In this document: positions 5,956 through 10,661 of the stretch, one piece after another
How positions within the stretch are numbered: position 1 is the first letter of the stretch
Layout of the letters: each line of letters begins with the position of its first letter
From: CALXSC01 sp035470525
GTDB lineage: Bacteria > Pseudomonadota > Alphaproteobacteria > Rickettsiales > UBA1997
Direction of reading: 5' to 3'
Length of the DNA: 10,661 nucleotides
Assembly (NCBI GenBank): GCA_035470525.1
Contig: DATIQT010000034.1
Span: 1-10,661, forward strand
Position numbers and translations under genes: made by a program
Notes under the pieces: generated by a model
Database searches by the model: none
Seen by the model: only the letters and a program-made list of their open reading frames with translations
Told to the model about the DNA's origin: nothing

Positions 5956-7491
5956 ATGCATTATATTTTATTATTTATGGCTTTGAATTTAGGTAAAGAA
6001 AATATCGATTTAATGAAAGTTAGCGATATGAAAAGTTCTCTACCATCTGTTGTAGAAGTCACCAAAGAAAACGAGGAAATCACTCCTAAATTAGATATTA
6101 ATGATAATAATTTAGTTGTTGATCAAGATTTCTCTAGTGAAAGTGCGGATTTTACTAATCCATATATAGAAAGTGATAATTTTGGTGAATTATTGCCTGA
6201 AGATGAAATAGGTAATGTAGTTTTACCAGAAGAGGAACAAGGACCGAAATTTTTGGATAGCGTTAAAAATAAATTAATAGAAGCAACTAAAAGTTCTACA
6301 ATAGTTGGTGATAAAATAGAAGGACCATCTTTTATTGACAATATAAAAGAAAAAATTCTAGATACAAGCAAAGAAAAAAAATCAGAGGAAGTTGCTTCTG
6401 ATAAAACTGAAACAGTAATTAAAAAAGAAAATGAAAAAAATGTTAATTTATTTGATAAAATAGGAGATAAAATAACTACATATAATATAAAAGATAGTAC
6501 TAACAGTATTATTGATACTATAAAAGATAAAGCTTTAGTTATTACAAATAAAATTATTAATACAGAAAAAGGAAATGTTAAAATATTAGCAGAAAAACCA
6601 GATAAAAGTAATAAAAATAATATAATAGATGAAAGCAAAATAAAGATTGTGGGAAATTTGTTTGATAGTGAATTAAATCAAGTTCAAGAAGATAAAGATA
6701 AATCTAAAGTATTTAAAGATATTTTAGTGAAAGATAATTTGACTTATCAAGAAAATGAAGATTTTGAAAGATTTTTAAAAAATAAAGAATTAAAAGATTT
6801 AACAAATCCTGAAAAAATATTGATTCCTTCTATAACTCCTCAAAAGAAAGAATTATCAACATATAATACACAAAAAGTTCCTCAAGAATTACTTGAAGCA
6901 AGAAGTTTTCAAAATAGACATATACCAACTATAATACAAAATAAAGAAAAACAAAAAATAATAGAAAAAATTATAGAATACGGAATGCTTGATGAATTAA
7001 AAGCTTTTATGAAGGAAAATTTAAAAGATGCCAATGTTGTTATGGATAATCAATATACTTTACTAACATATGCTACAAAATACAGACAATACGATATTAT
7101 GAAATATTTAATTCGTAAAGGTGCTGATGTAAATAAAAGAGATGATAGACTTGATACACCTTTGATAATTACTGTTAGAAATAATGATTTAAAAGGTGTT
7201 GAATTACTTACAGATTTTAATGCTAATTTAGACAAAATAGATATTATAAAAAGAACACCTTTAATTATAGCTATAGAAAAAAACTATGACGATATAGCAA
7301 TTTATTTAATAGATAATGGTGCAAATATAGATGTAAAAAATGGTATTGGAGAAGGAATTTTGGCTATGAGTGTTAGATTAGGAAGGATAAATGTTAGAGA
7401 AAAAATATTAAGCATCTTAAGACAATATTCTAATAATACTATAGTTAAAAATGAAGAAGCAATATCAGATAAAAACACTACAAGAAACTAA
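5956..7491 (+). CDS. Ankyrin-repeat protein with an N-terminal helical repeat region
   Basis: A 511-residue protein of unknown function. Residues 1-95 are acidic and low in complexity. From about 96 to 200 a short amphipathic-helix motif recurs: GPKFLDSVKNKLIEATK (96), GPSFIDNIKEKILDTSK (123), then weaker copies near 165 and 185. A charged Lys/Glu-rich linker follows. Residues about 366-490 hold three clear ankyrin repeats and a partial fourth, with TPLIITVRNNDLKGVELL and TPLIIAIEKNYDDIAIYL as typical cores. Ankyrin repeats mediate protein binding and, in host-associated alphaproteobacteria, are common in secreted effectors; secretion here is only an inference. There is no convincing signal peptide: the first residues MHYILLFMAL are too short. 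Starts at 5956 and 5977 are both possible and neither has a Shine-Dalgarno sequence. The 3' end overlaps tsaE by 41 nt. Its Lys/Asn/Ile-rich codons are more extreme than those of the housekeeping neighbours. Confidence 0.85.
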   Translation: MHYILLFMALNLGKENIDLMKVSDMKSSLPSVVEVTKENEEITPKLDINDNNLVVDQDFSSESADFTNPYIESDNFGELLPEDEIGNVVLPEEEQGPKFLDSVKNKLIEATKSSTIVGDKIEGPSFIDNIKEKILDTSKEKKSEEVASDKTETVIKKENEKNVNLFDKIGDKITTYNIKDSTNSIIDTIKDKALVITNKIINTEKGNVKILAEKPDKSNKNNIIDESKIKIVGNLFDSELNQVQEDKDKSKVFKDILVKDNLTYQENEDFERFLKNKELKDLTNPEKILIPSITPQKKELSTYNTQKVPQELLEARSFQNRHIPTIIQNKEKQKIIEKIIEYGMLDELKAFMKENLKDANVVMDNQYTLLTYATKYRQYDIMKYLIRKGADVNKRDDRLDTPLIITVRNNDLKGVELLTDFNANLDKIDIIKRTPLIIAIEKNYDDIAIYLIDNGANIDVKNGIGEGILAMSVRLGRINVREKILSILRQYSNNTIVKNEEAISDKNTTRN

Positions 7492-7891
7492 TAAATTAGC
7501 TGAACAAATAGCGGAAAATTTAAGTGTAGGACAAGTAGTGACTATAAAGGGAACATTGGGTGCTGGTAAAACTTATTTTACTCATTGTTTAATTAATGCA
7601 TTGTTAAATAAAGATAATCAACCAACAACAAATGTTATAAGTCCAACCTTTAATATAGTTAAAGAATATAAATTGAATAATTTTTCCATTTATCATTTTG
7701 ATTTATACAGATTAAAAAATAAAAATGAATTATACGAGCTTGATATAGAAAATTGTTTTGAAACTGGTATTTCAATAATAGAATGGCCGGAAATAGCAGA
7801 AAATATAATTTATAACATAGCTATTGAAATAGAAATCAAAATCTCTGGGGAAACTGAAAGAGAATTTATAGTTAATTGTATGAAGTCATAA
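7451..7891 (+). CDS. tsaE: tRNA threonylcarbamoyladenosine biosynthesis protein TsaE
   Basis: P-loop ATPase that works with TsaB and TsaD to make t6A at position 37 of ANN-decoding tRNAs; usually essential. The 146-residue length is typical. Walker A GTLGAGKT is at residues 34-41, the SPTF switch segment at 64-67, YHFDLYRL at 81-88 and EWPE at 111-114, all diagnostic. The start at 7451 is the only ATG that leaves room for the usual N-terminal strand and helix before the P-loop. It lies 41 nt inside the ankyrin gene in another frame, with no Shine-Dalgarno sequence, so translation probably depends on coupling to the upstream gene. After its TAA the next 580 bases hold no intact gene. Confidence 0.96.
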   Translation: MKKQYQIKTLQETNKLAEQIAENLSVGQVVTIKGTLGAGKTYFTHCLINALLNKDNQPTTNVISPTFNIVKEYKLNNFSIYHFDLYRLKNKNELYELDIENCFETGISIIEWPEIAENIIYNIAIEIEIKISGETEREFIVNCMKS

Positions 7892-8038
7892 AACATATAT
7901 TTTGGTCTACAAGATTACAAAATATAAGTAATAATAAAAAATATTTCAACTTGTATCAAAAAATACAGAAGTTATTTTGATGGTGTACATAATGAAGATT
8001 CAACAATACAACTTATTAATTGGTTAAAAGAAAAATGA
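7876..8038 (+). pseudogene. Possible remnant of a short gene, interrupted by a frameshift
   Basis: Two adjoining frames look protein-like. One runs from TTG 7876 to TGA 7978-7980 and contains HIFWSTRLQNISNNKKYFNL. The other, in the next frame, is open from 7928 to TGA 8036-8038 and ends SYFDGVHNEDSTIQLINWLK. One extra T in the TTTT run at 7975-7978 would join them into about 53 codons. Neither half has a good start site. This could be the leftover of a gene that once followed tsaE, or chance reading in AT-rich DNA. No family is recognised. Confidence 0.25.
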
Positions 8039-8077
8039 TAATTAGTTGTTATATCATTATAGAGACTTAAATTTTAA

Positions 8078-8194
8078 TAGACCTCCTGCAAATAAAATTT
8101 GAACAATTTCAATACCTATAGTAAATCAAATTATAATTTTAAAATAATTTTCCTCAAAATTCTAATTTCTACTTCAAAAGCCCTTCGGAATTTC
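8078..8194 (-). repeat. Dispersed ~116-bp repeat, copy C
   Basis: Complete copy read on the minus strand, beginning GAAATTCCGAAGGGC (at 8194) and ending GCAGGAGGTCTA (at 8078). Apart from a single A-to-G change near its middle and the variable 5' stretch it is essentially copy A. It forms the left arm of the foldback element with copy D. Confidence 0.9.
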
Positions 8195-8250
8195 GAAGTA
8201 TTTAACAACGAAATGTATAAGTATACTATTTCTATTAAATACTTTGAAAT
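8190..8250. repeat. Long central hairpin joining copies C and D
   Basis: ATTTCGAAGTATTTAA (8190-8205) pairs with TTAAATACTTTGAAAT (8235-8250): 16 pairs with one G-T. After a small internal loop, GAAAT/ATTTC (8210-8214 with 8228-8232) and GTATA/TATAC (8215-8219 with 8222-8226) continue the stem. The outer stem runs straight into the two repeat copies. Confidence 0.8.
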
Positions 8251-8310
8251 ATCCTTGTCTTTTTTGTAGAAATTATTTTTTGAGGAAAAATTTTATTTGC
8301 AGGAGGTCTA
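8246..8310 (+). repeat. Dispersed repeat, copy D, internally deleted
   Basis: Keeps both ends of the repeat (GAAAT at the left; TTTATTTGCAGGAGGTCTA at the right) and the GAGG-loop hairpin, but lacks about 50 bp of the middle, including the 12-bp palindrome. The deletion joins two short AAAATT-like stretches, as expected for slippage or short-repeat recombination. Confidence 0.8.
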
Positions 8311-8351
8311 ATGAAAAAATATTTAATTGTCTAAAAGATTATATATTTTTG

Positions 8352-8379
8352 TTGACTTTATTTAATAATGTTTTATCCT
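8352..8379 (+). promoter_or_regulatory. Candidate promoter of rplM-rpsI
   Basis: TTGACT (8352-8357), 16-bp spacer, TATCCT (8374-8379). The -35 hexamer is the best match to TTGACA seen in any of the upstream regions examined here. Transcription would start near 8386, giving a leader of about 90 nt that includes the hairpin at 8401-8436. Confidence 0.5.
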
Positions 8380-8400
8380 ATATCCATCTTAGATAAAAAA

Positions 8401-8436
8401 TTGGTTTTATTCGCCCTCCCACTTGAATAAAATTAA
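8401..8436 (+). promoter_or_regulatory. Hairpin in the rplM leader
   Basis: In RNA, UUGGUUUUAUUC (8401-8412) can pair with GAAUAAAAUUAA (8425-8436) over 12 pairs, two of them G-U. The 12-nt loop GCCCUCCCACUU is C-rich in an otherwise AT-rich leader and contains CCUCC, an anti-Shine-Dalgarno-like sequence. Ribosomal leaders often carry the autoregulatory target of their own protein (L13 in E. coli); that role here is an inference. Confidence 0.4.
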
Positions 8437-8476
8437 TCAAAGTATTTATTAAAGATATTATAAAATAAAGAAGAAA

Positions 8477-8959
8477 ATGGCTAATAAAAATATTACAAAA
8501 ACTTTTTCTGCTAATCCAAAAGAATTAGAAAGAAAATGGTATTTAATTGATGCAACAGACTTAGTTCTAGGTAGAATGGCTGTTATCGTTGCTGACATTT
8601 TAAGAGGAAAAAATAAACCTATTTTTACTCCTAACCAAGATTGTGGTGATTTCGTTGTTATTATAAATGCTGATAAAGTTTATATGACAGGAAACAAATA
8701 TGAACAAAAGAAATATATTCATCACACAGATTTTCCAGGTGGTTTAAAAGAAACTACTGCAAAGAAAATTATGACTGGCAAATTCCCTCAAAGGATTATA
8801 GAAGAAGCTGTTACAACAATGATGACTAGAAATGCTTTAGGCAGGGAAGTTATGAAAAAATTGTTTGTTTATAGTGGTTCTGAAAATCCACACAGCGCTC
8901 AAAAACCTGAATTACTTGATATAAAGGCTATGAGTCCAAAAAATAGTAAAAGAAATTAA
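8477..8959 (+). CDS. rplM: 50S ribosomal protein L13
   Basis: Early-assembly protein of the large ribosomal subunit that binds 23S rRNA. The 160 residues are slightly longer than the usual 142-155 because of a few extra residues at each end. Family signatures are WYLIDATDLVLGRMA (21-35), GDFVVIINADKVYMTGNK (57-74), HHTDFPGG (82-89) and the C-terminal ALGREVMKKLFVYSGSENPH (120-139) followed by AQKPE. The start fits AGAAGAAA immediately before the ATG, a weak ribosome-binding site. It is the first gene of the classic L13-S9 pair, with 12 nt before rpsI. Confidence 0.99.
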   Translation: MANKNITKTFSANPKELERKWYLIDATDLVLGRMAVIVADILRGKNKPIFTPNQDCGDFVVIINADKVYMTGNKYEQKKYIHHTDFPGGLKETTAKKIMTGKFPQRIIEEAVTTMMTRNALGREVMKKLFVYSGSENPHSAQKPELLDIKAMSPKNSKRN

Positions 8960-8971
8960 TAAGGGGTAAGT

Positions 8972-9520
8972 ATGAAAGAAACAAAGAAAAATACTACTAA
9001 AAAAACAACAACTGTAAAGTTGGCTAAAAAAACTTTAGCACCAAAAAAGGAAGTTTCTACCGTTGAGAAGAAAGCTCCTGTTAAAGTTGTTCACGAAGAA
9101 AAAGTTGCAAAACCAAAAGTTAAAAAAGCTACAACAAATGTAACTTATGCAACTGGTAAAAGAAAAAATGCCATTGCAAAAGTTTGGTTGAGTAGTGGAA
9201 CTGGTAAAATTACAATAAATAATCAACCAGCAACAGAATACTTAAAAAGAGCAATATTAGATGTTGTTATCAATCAACCATTTGGCAAAACTGAAACTTT
9301 AGAAAAGTTTGATGTTAATTGCACAGTTTTGGGTGGCGGATTAAGTGGACAAGCCGGTGCGATTAAGCATGCAATTTCTATAGCTTTACAATTATTAAAC
9401 TCATCTTTAAGAGATCCTCTAAAAAAAGCTGGTTTCTTAACTAGAGATTCAAGAGTTGTTGAAAGAAAGAAAGCTGGTTTGAAAAAAGCAAGAAAAGGAC
9501 AAGTTTTCCAAAAACGATAA
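8972..9520 (+). CDS. rpsI: 30S ribosomal protein S9 with Lys-rich N-terminal extension
   Basis: Small-subunit protein whose C-terminal tail reaches the P-site tRNA. The core begins at about residue 58 (VTYATGKRKNAIAKVWL) and runs to the conserved end KKARKGQVFQKR, whose final Lys-Arg contacts tRNA in known ribosomes. The core of roughly 125 residues is normal. In front of it is an extra segment of about 57 residues rich in Lys, Thr, Val and Pro with no hydrophobic stretch. Alphaproteobacterial S9 proteins often have an N-terminal extension, though this one is long and simple in composition. The ATG has a good AAGGGG site about six bases upstream, just after the rplM stop, which supports this start over internal ones. 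Confidence 0.98.
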   Translation: MKETKKNTTKKTTTVKLAKKTLAPKKEVSTVEKKAPVKVVHEEKVAKPKVKKATTNVTYATGKRKNAIAKVWLSSGTGKITINNQPATEYLKRAILDVVINQPFGKTETLEKFDVNCTVLGGGLSGQAGAIKHAISIALQLLNSSLRDPLKKAGFLTRDSRVVERKKAGLKKARKGQVFQKR

Positions 9521-9545
9521 TTCATTATTGGAATTGTTTTTATGT

Positions 9546-9575
9546 AAAAAGGACTTATTTTATAAGTCCTTTTTT
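9546..9575 (+). terminator. Rho-independent terminator of rplM-rpsI
   Basis: Perfect 13-bp stem AAAAAGGACTTAT / ATAAGTCCTTTTT with a TTT loop (9546-9558 with 9562-9574), ending in a T-run, 25 bases past the rpsI stop. The A-run on the other side means it could act in both directions. Confidence 0.92.
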
Positions 9576-9599
9576 AATAAATAGCGATAATTAAAAGAT

Positions 9600-9733
9600 A
9601 ATCTTTCCATCTAGAGAAAGAATGATGAAGCTTAGTGGAAGAAAACCTTGTAGGCAATCGGTGTAGCTTGCGGTCGGTAAAGTGCGACGAAGTCAAATGT
9701 TCAAAGGACAAAGGGTAGCTACCAACAAAGATT
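9600..9733 (+). ncRNA. GC-rich intergenic segment: candidate structured RNA or broken peptide gene
   Basis: Positions 9621-9723 are about 46% G+C, in contrast to the AT-rich DNA on both sides. Possible pairing: a closing stem AATCTTT/AAAGATT (9600-9606 with 9727-9733), CTTTC/GAAAG (9603-9607 with 9616-9620, mutually exclusive in part), GCAA/TTGC, GTCG/CGAC (9674-9677 with 9685-9688) and the palindrome GGTAGCTACC (9714-9723). Alternatively the plus strand has an open frame from ATG 9622 to TAA 9748-9750 broken by one TAG (9664-9666), encoding a basic peptide with MKLSGRKPCRQSV before the TAG and VRRSQMFKGQRVATNKDLK after it. It is not tmRNA, 4.5S RNA, 5S rRNA, RNase P RNA or a tRNA by any motif I can find. 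Confidence 0.4.
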
Positions 9734-9820
9734 TAAAATTGAAACAATAAAAATGAACAATCCATAAAATAGCTAATTCTAAAACCGCATTTTATTGCTC
9801 TATTGTACTAAAATTAGCTT

Positions 9821-9841
9821 CTTGTAAAAAATTTTAACAAG
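9821..9841 (-). terminator. Weak hairpin downstream of pgsA
   Basis: CTTGT/ACAAG (9821-9825 with 9837-9841) plus AAAA/TTTT inside it, 42 bases past the pgsA stop. No clean T-run follows on the minus strand. A longer inverted repeat AGCTAATT/AATTAGCT (9771-9778 with 9812-9819) lies beyond it. The rest of 9751-9882 shows no gene. Confidence 0.3.
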
Positions 9842-9882
9842 ATTTAAATTAAAATTTCCGTAATACTATCATTAGCTTATTA

Positions 9883-10500
9883 TTAAAAATTCTTAAAACC
9901 AGTCTTAAAGTAAGCGTATCCGGTAATTATTGTCATAAATGCTGAAATACATAATAATAATTCACCAAGACTTTGGATTATACCTTCTAGACTTATTCTA
10001 ATATAGTCTTCAGCTTCTACTATGTCCATGATTTCATTATAGACATAATCAGAACCGTTTCCAGCTAATAATAAAGCTGTTATAGCTACCATTTGAATAG
10101 CAGTTTTCCATTTTGCTAATCTTGTAACGGGAACGCCGACATTTATTGTTGCTAAAAATTCTCTTAAACCTGATACCATAATTTCTCTGCAAATAATTAT
10201 GATTGCTGGGATTAATATAAATAAATTATTATCTGAAAAATTTACTAACATTATTAAAGATACGGCGACTAATAATTTGTCTGCTATAGGATCTAAACAT
10301 TTACCAAAATTTGATTGAACTTTCATGGCTCTTGCTAAATACCCATCAAAATAATCTGTGATACTTGCGCCTAAAAATAGAGAGGCAACTATTATATTTG
10401 TTATTTGCGATGAAACATAAAAAGAATAAATAATAACTGGTATTAAGACAATTCTGACCACAGTTAATAAATTTGGTATTTTATTTTTTAATGACTGCAT
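9883..10500 (-). CDS. pgsA: CDP-diacylglycerol--glycerol-3-phosphate 3-phosphatidyltransferase
   Basis: Inner-membrane enzyme that makes phosphatidylglycerol phosphate from CDP-diacylglycerol and glycerol 3-phosphate, the committed step to phosphatidylglycerol and cardiolipin. The 205 residues carry the full CDP-alcohol phosphotransferase signature D-x2-DG-x2-AR-x8-G-x3-D-x3-D: Asp49, Asp52-Gly53, Ala56-Arg57, Gly66, Asp70 and Asp74. NKIPNLLTVVRI at the N-terminus and REIMVSGLRE (105-114) are typical of PgsA rather than phosphatidylserine or cardiolipin synthases. Several hydrophobic helices follow, with a family-consistent hairpin in the C-terminal third; residues 149-168 form an acidic loop that is somewhat long. 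No Shine-Dalgarno sequence is seen. It stands alone, with a promoter between it and repeat copy E. Confidence 0.97.
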   Translation of the reverse strand: MQSLKNKIPNLLTVVRIVLIPVIIYSFYVSSQITNIIVASLFLGASITDYFDGYLARAMKVQSNFGKCLDPIADKLLVAVSLIMLVNFSDNNLFILIPAIIIICREIMVSGLREFLATINVGVPVTRLAKWKTAIQMVAITALLLAGNGSDYVYNEIMDIVEAEDYIRISLEGIIQSLGELLLCISAFMTIITGYAYFKTGFKNF

Positions 10501-10526
10501 ATTTATACTAATAAATTTCTATACTT

Positions 10527-10554
10527 ATAATATAAAATGAAAATTATTATGCAA
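10527..10554 (-). promoter_or_regulatory. Candidate promoter of pgsA
   Basis: TTGCAT (10549-10554), 16-bp spacer, TATTAT (10527-10532) on the minus strand, about 27 bases upstream of the ATG, implying a leader of about 20 nt. It lies 11 bases downstream of the end of repeat copy E. Confidence 0.4.
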
Positions 10555-10564
10555 TAGTATTTAA

Positions 10565-10661
10565 TAGACCTACTGCAAATAAAATTTGAACAATTTCAAT
10601 ACTTATAGTAAATCAAATTATAATTTTAAATAATTTTCCTTAAAATTCTAATTTCTACTTC
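10565..10661 (-). repeat. Dispersed ~116-bp repeat, copy E (cut by window end)
   Basis: Read on the minus strand, it starts GAAGTAGAAATTAG at the window edge and ends GCAGTAGGTCTA at 10565, with the 12-bp palindrome kept. Two changes are of note: the GAGG hairpin loop is AAGG and the terminal GGAGG is GTAGG. It points towards pgsA, 64 bases upstream of its ATG. Confidence 0.88.

Larger units (their letters stand above)
8078..8310. mobile_element. Foldback, MITE-like element made of copies C and D
   Basis: A 233-bp block with mirror ends, TAGACCTCCTGC on the left and GCAGGAGGTCTA on the right, each bordered by the dinucleotide TA. The two repeat copies point away from a central hairpin. It has no open frame, so any movement would need a transposase from elsewhere. 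TA borders fit IS630/Tc1-mariner type target duplication, which is an inference because TA could also be part of the element end. Confidence 0.55.

Noticed and set aside
6123..6638. 171-codon minus-strand ORF with a hydrophobic, Leu/Ser/Ile-rich product
   Set aside because: It lies antisense to the Lys/Asp/Ile-rich ankyrin gene, whose complement automatically reads as Leu/Phe/Ser/Ile. It has no ribosome-binding site or recognisable motif.
26..8310. CRISPR array
   Set aside because: The repeats are about 116 bp, kilobases apart, in both orientations and with no regular spacers or cas genes.
8311..8334. Seven-codon leader peptide (MKKYLIV) with a perfect Shine-Dalgarno before rplM
   Set aside because: It lies upstream of the better rplM promoter, has no run of regulatory codons, and its ribosome-binding site is simply the repeat end.
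9035..9525. Minus-strand ORFs opposite rpsI
   Set aside because: They are antisense to a certain ribosomal protein gene, with Cys/Phe-rich products typical of a reversed Lys-rich sequence.
9600..9733. tmRNA, 4.5S RNA, RNase P RNA, 5S rRNA or a tRNA
   Set aside because: None of the conserved core motifs of these RNAs (such as the 4.5S GGAAGCAGCC loop, the tmRNA tRNA-like ends or a TTCGAATC arm) is present on either strand.

Overview
The window is a stretch of an AT-rich bacterial chromosome, most likely from an uncultured, host-associated low-GC alphaproteobacterium. Reasons: a recA-acpS pair with an alphaproteobacterial-looking RecA, an IalB-like secreted protein, a DUF2335 membrane protein, an ankyrin-repeat protein and an rplM-rpsI operon, all with strongly A/T-biased codons. 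Presence of GAPDH and a full serine dehydratase argues against the most reduced Rickettsia-type metabolism. TGA acts as a normal stop (recA), so the standard bacterial code fits. The order or genus cannot be fixed from this sequence alone.

Layout from left to right. 1-199: end of an unknown inverted-repeat-bearing element, then repeat copy A and the gap terminator. 200-1772, minus: gap and, upstream of it, a small exported IalB-like protein. 1773-2287: intergenic, with a second inverted-repeat arm and repeat copy B. 2294-3709, plus: L-serine dehydratase. 3764-5822, minus: a tight four-gene unit read as a 50-residue ORF (below usual size cut-offs), a DUF2335 membrane protein, recA and acpS, with 7-nt, 1-nt and overlapping junctions. 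5956-7891, plus: a 511-residue helical/ankyrin protein whose 3' end overlaps tsaE. 7892-8476: a possible broken gene, then two head-to-head repeat copies (C and D) around a long hairpin, then the rplM promoter and leader hairpin. 8477-9520, plus: rplM-rpsI with a strong terminator. 9576-9882: a locally GC-rich segment that may be a structured RNA or a broken peptide gene. 9883-10500, minus: pgsA. 10565-10661: repeat copy E, cut by the window edge.

Most genes are housekeeping: glycolysis (gap), serine catabolism to pyruvate (sda), fatty-acid carrier activation (acpS), recombination (recA), tRNA t6A modification (tsaE), ribosome (rplM, rpsI) and phospholipid synthesis (pgsA). The accessory signal is a dispersed repeat of about 116 bp found five times, always between genes and always ending in the same GCAGGAGGTC-TA. 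At 8078-8310 two copies face each other to form a foldback, MITE-like element. The most unexpected gene context is recA embedded with a DUF2335 membrane protein and a tiny conserved-looking ORF. I did not find a convincing new defence or biosynthetic system.
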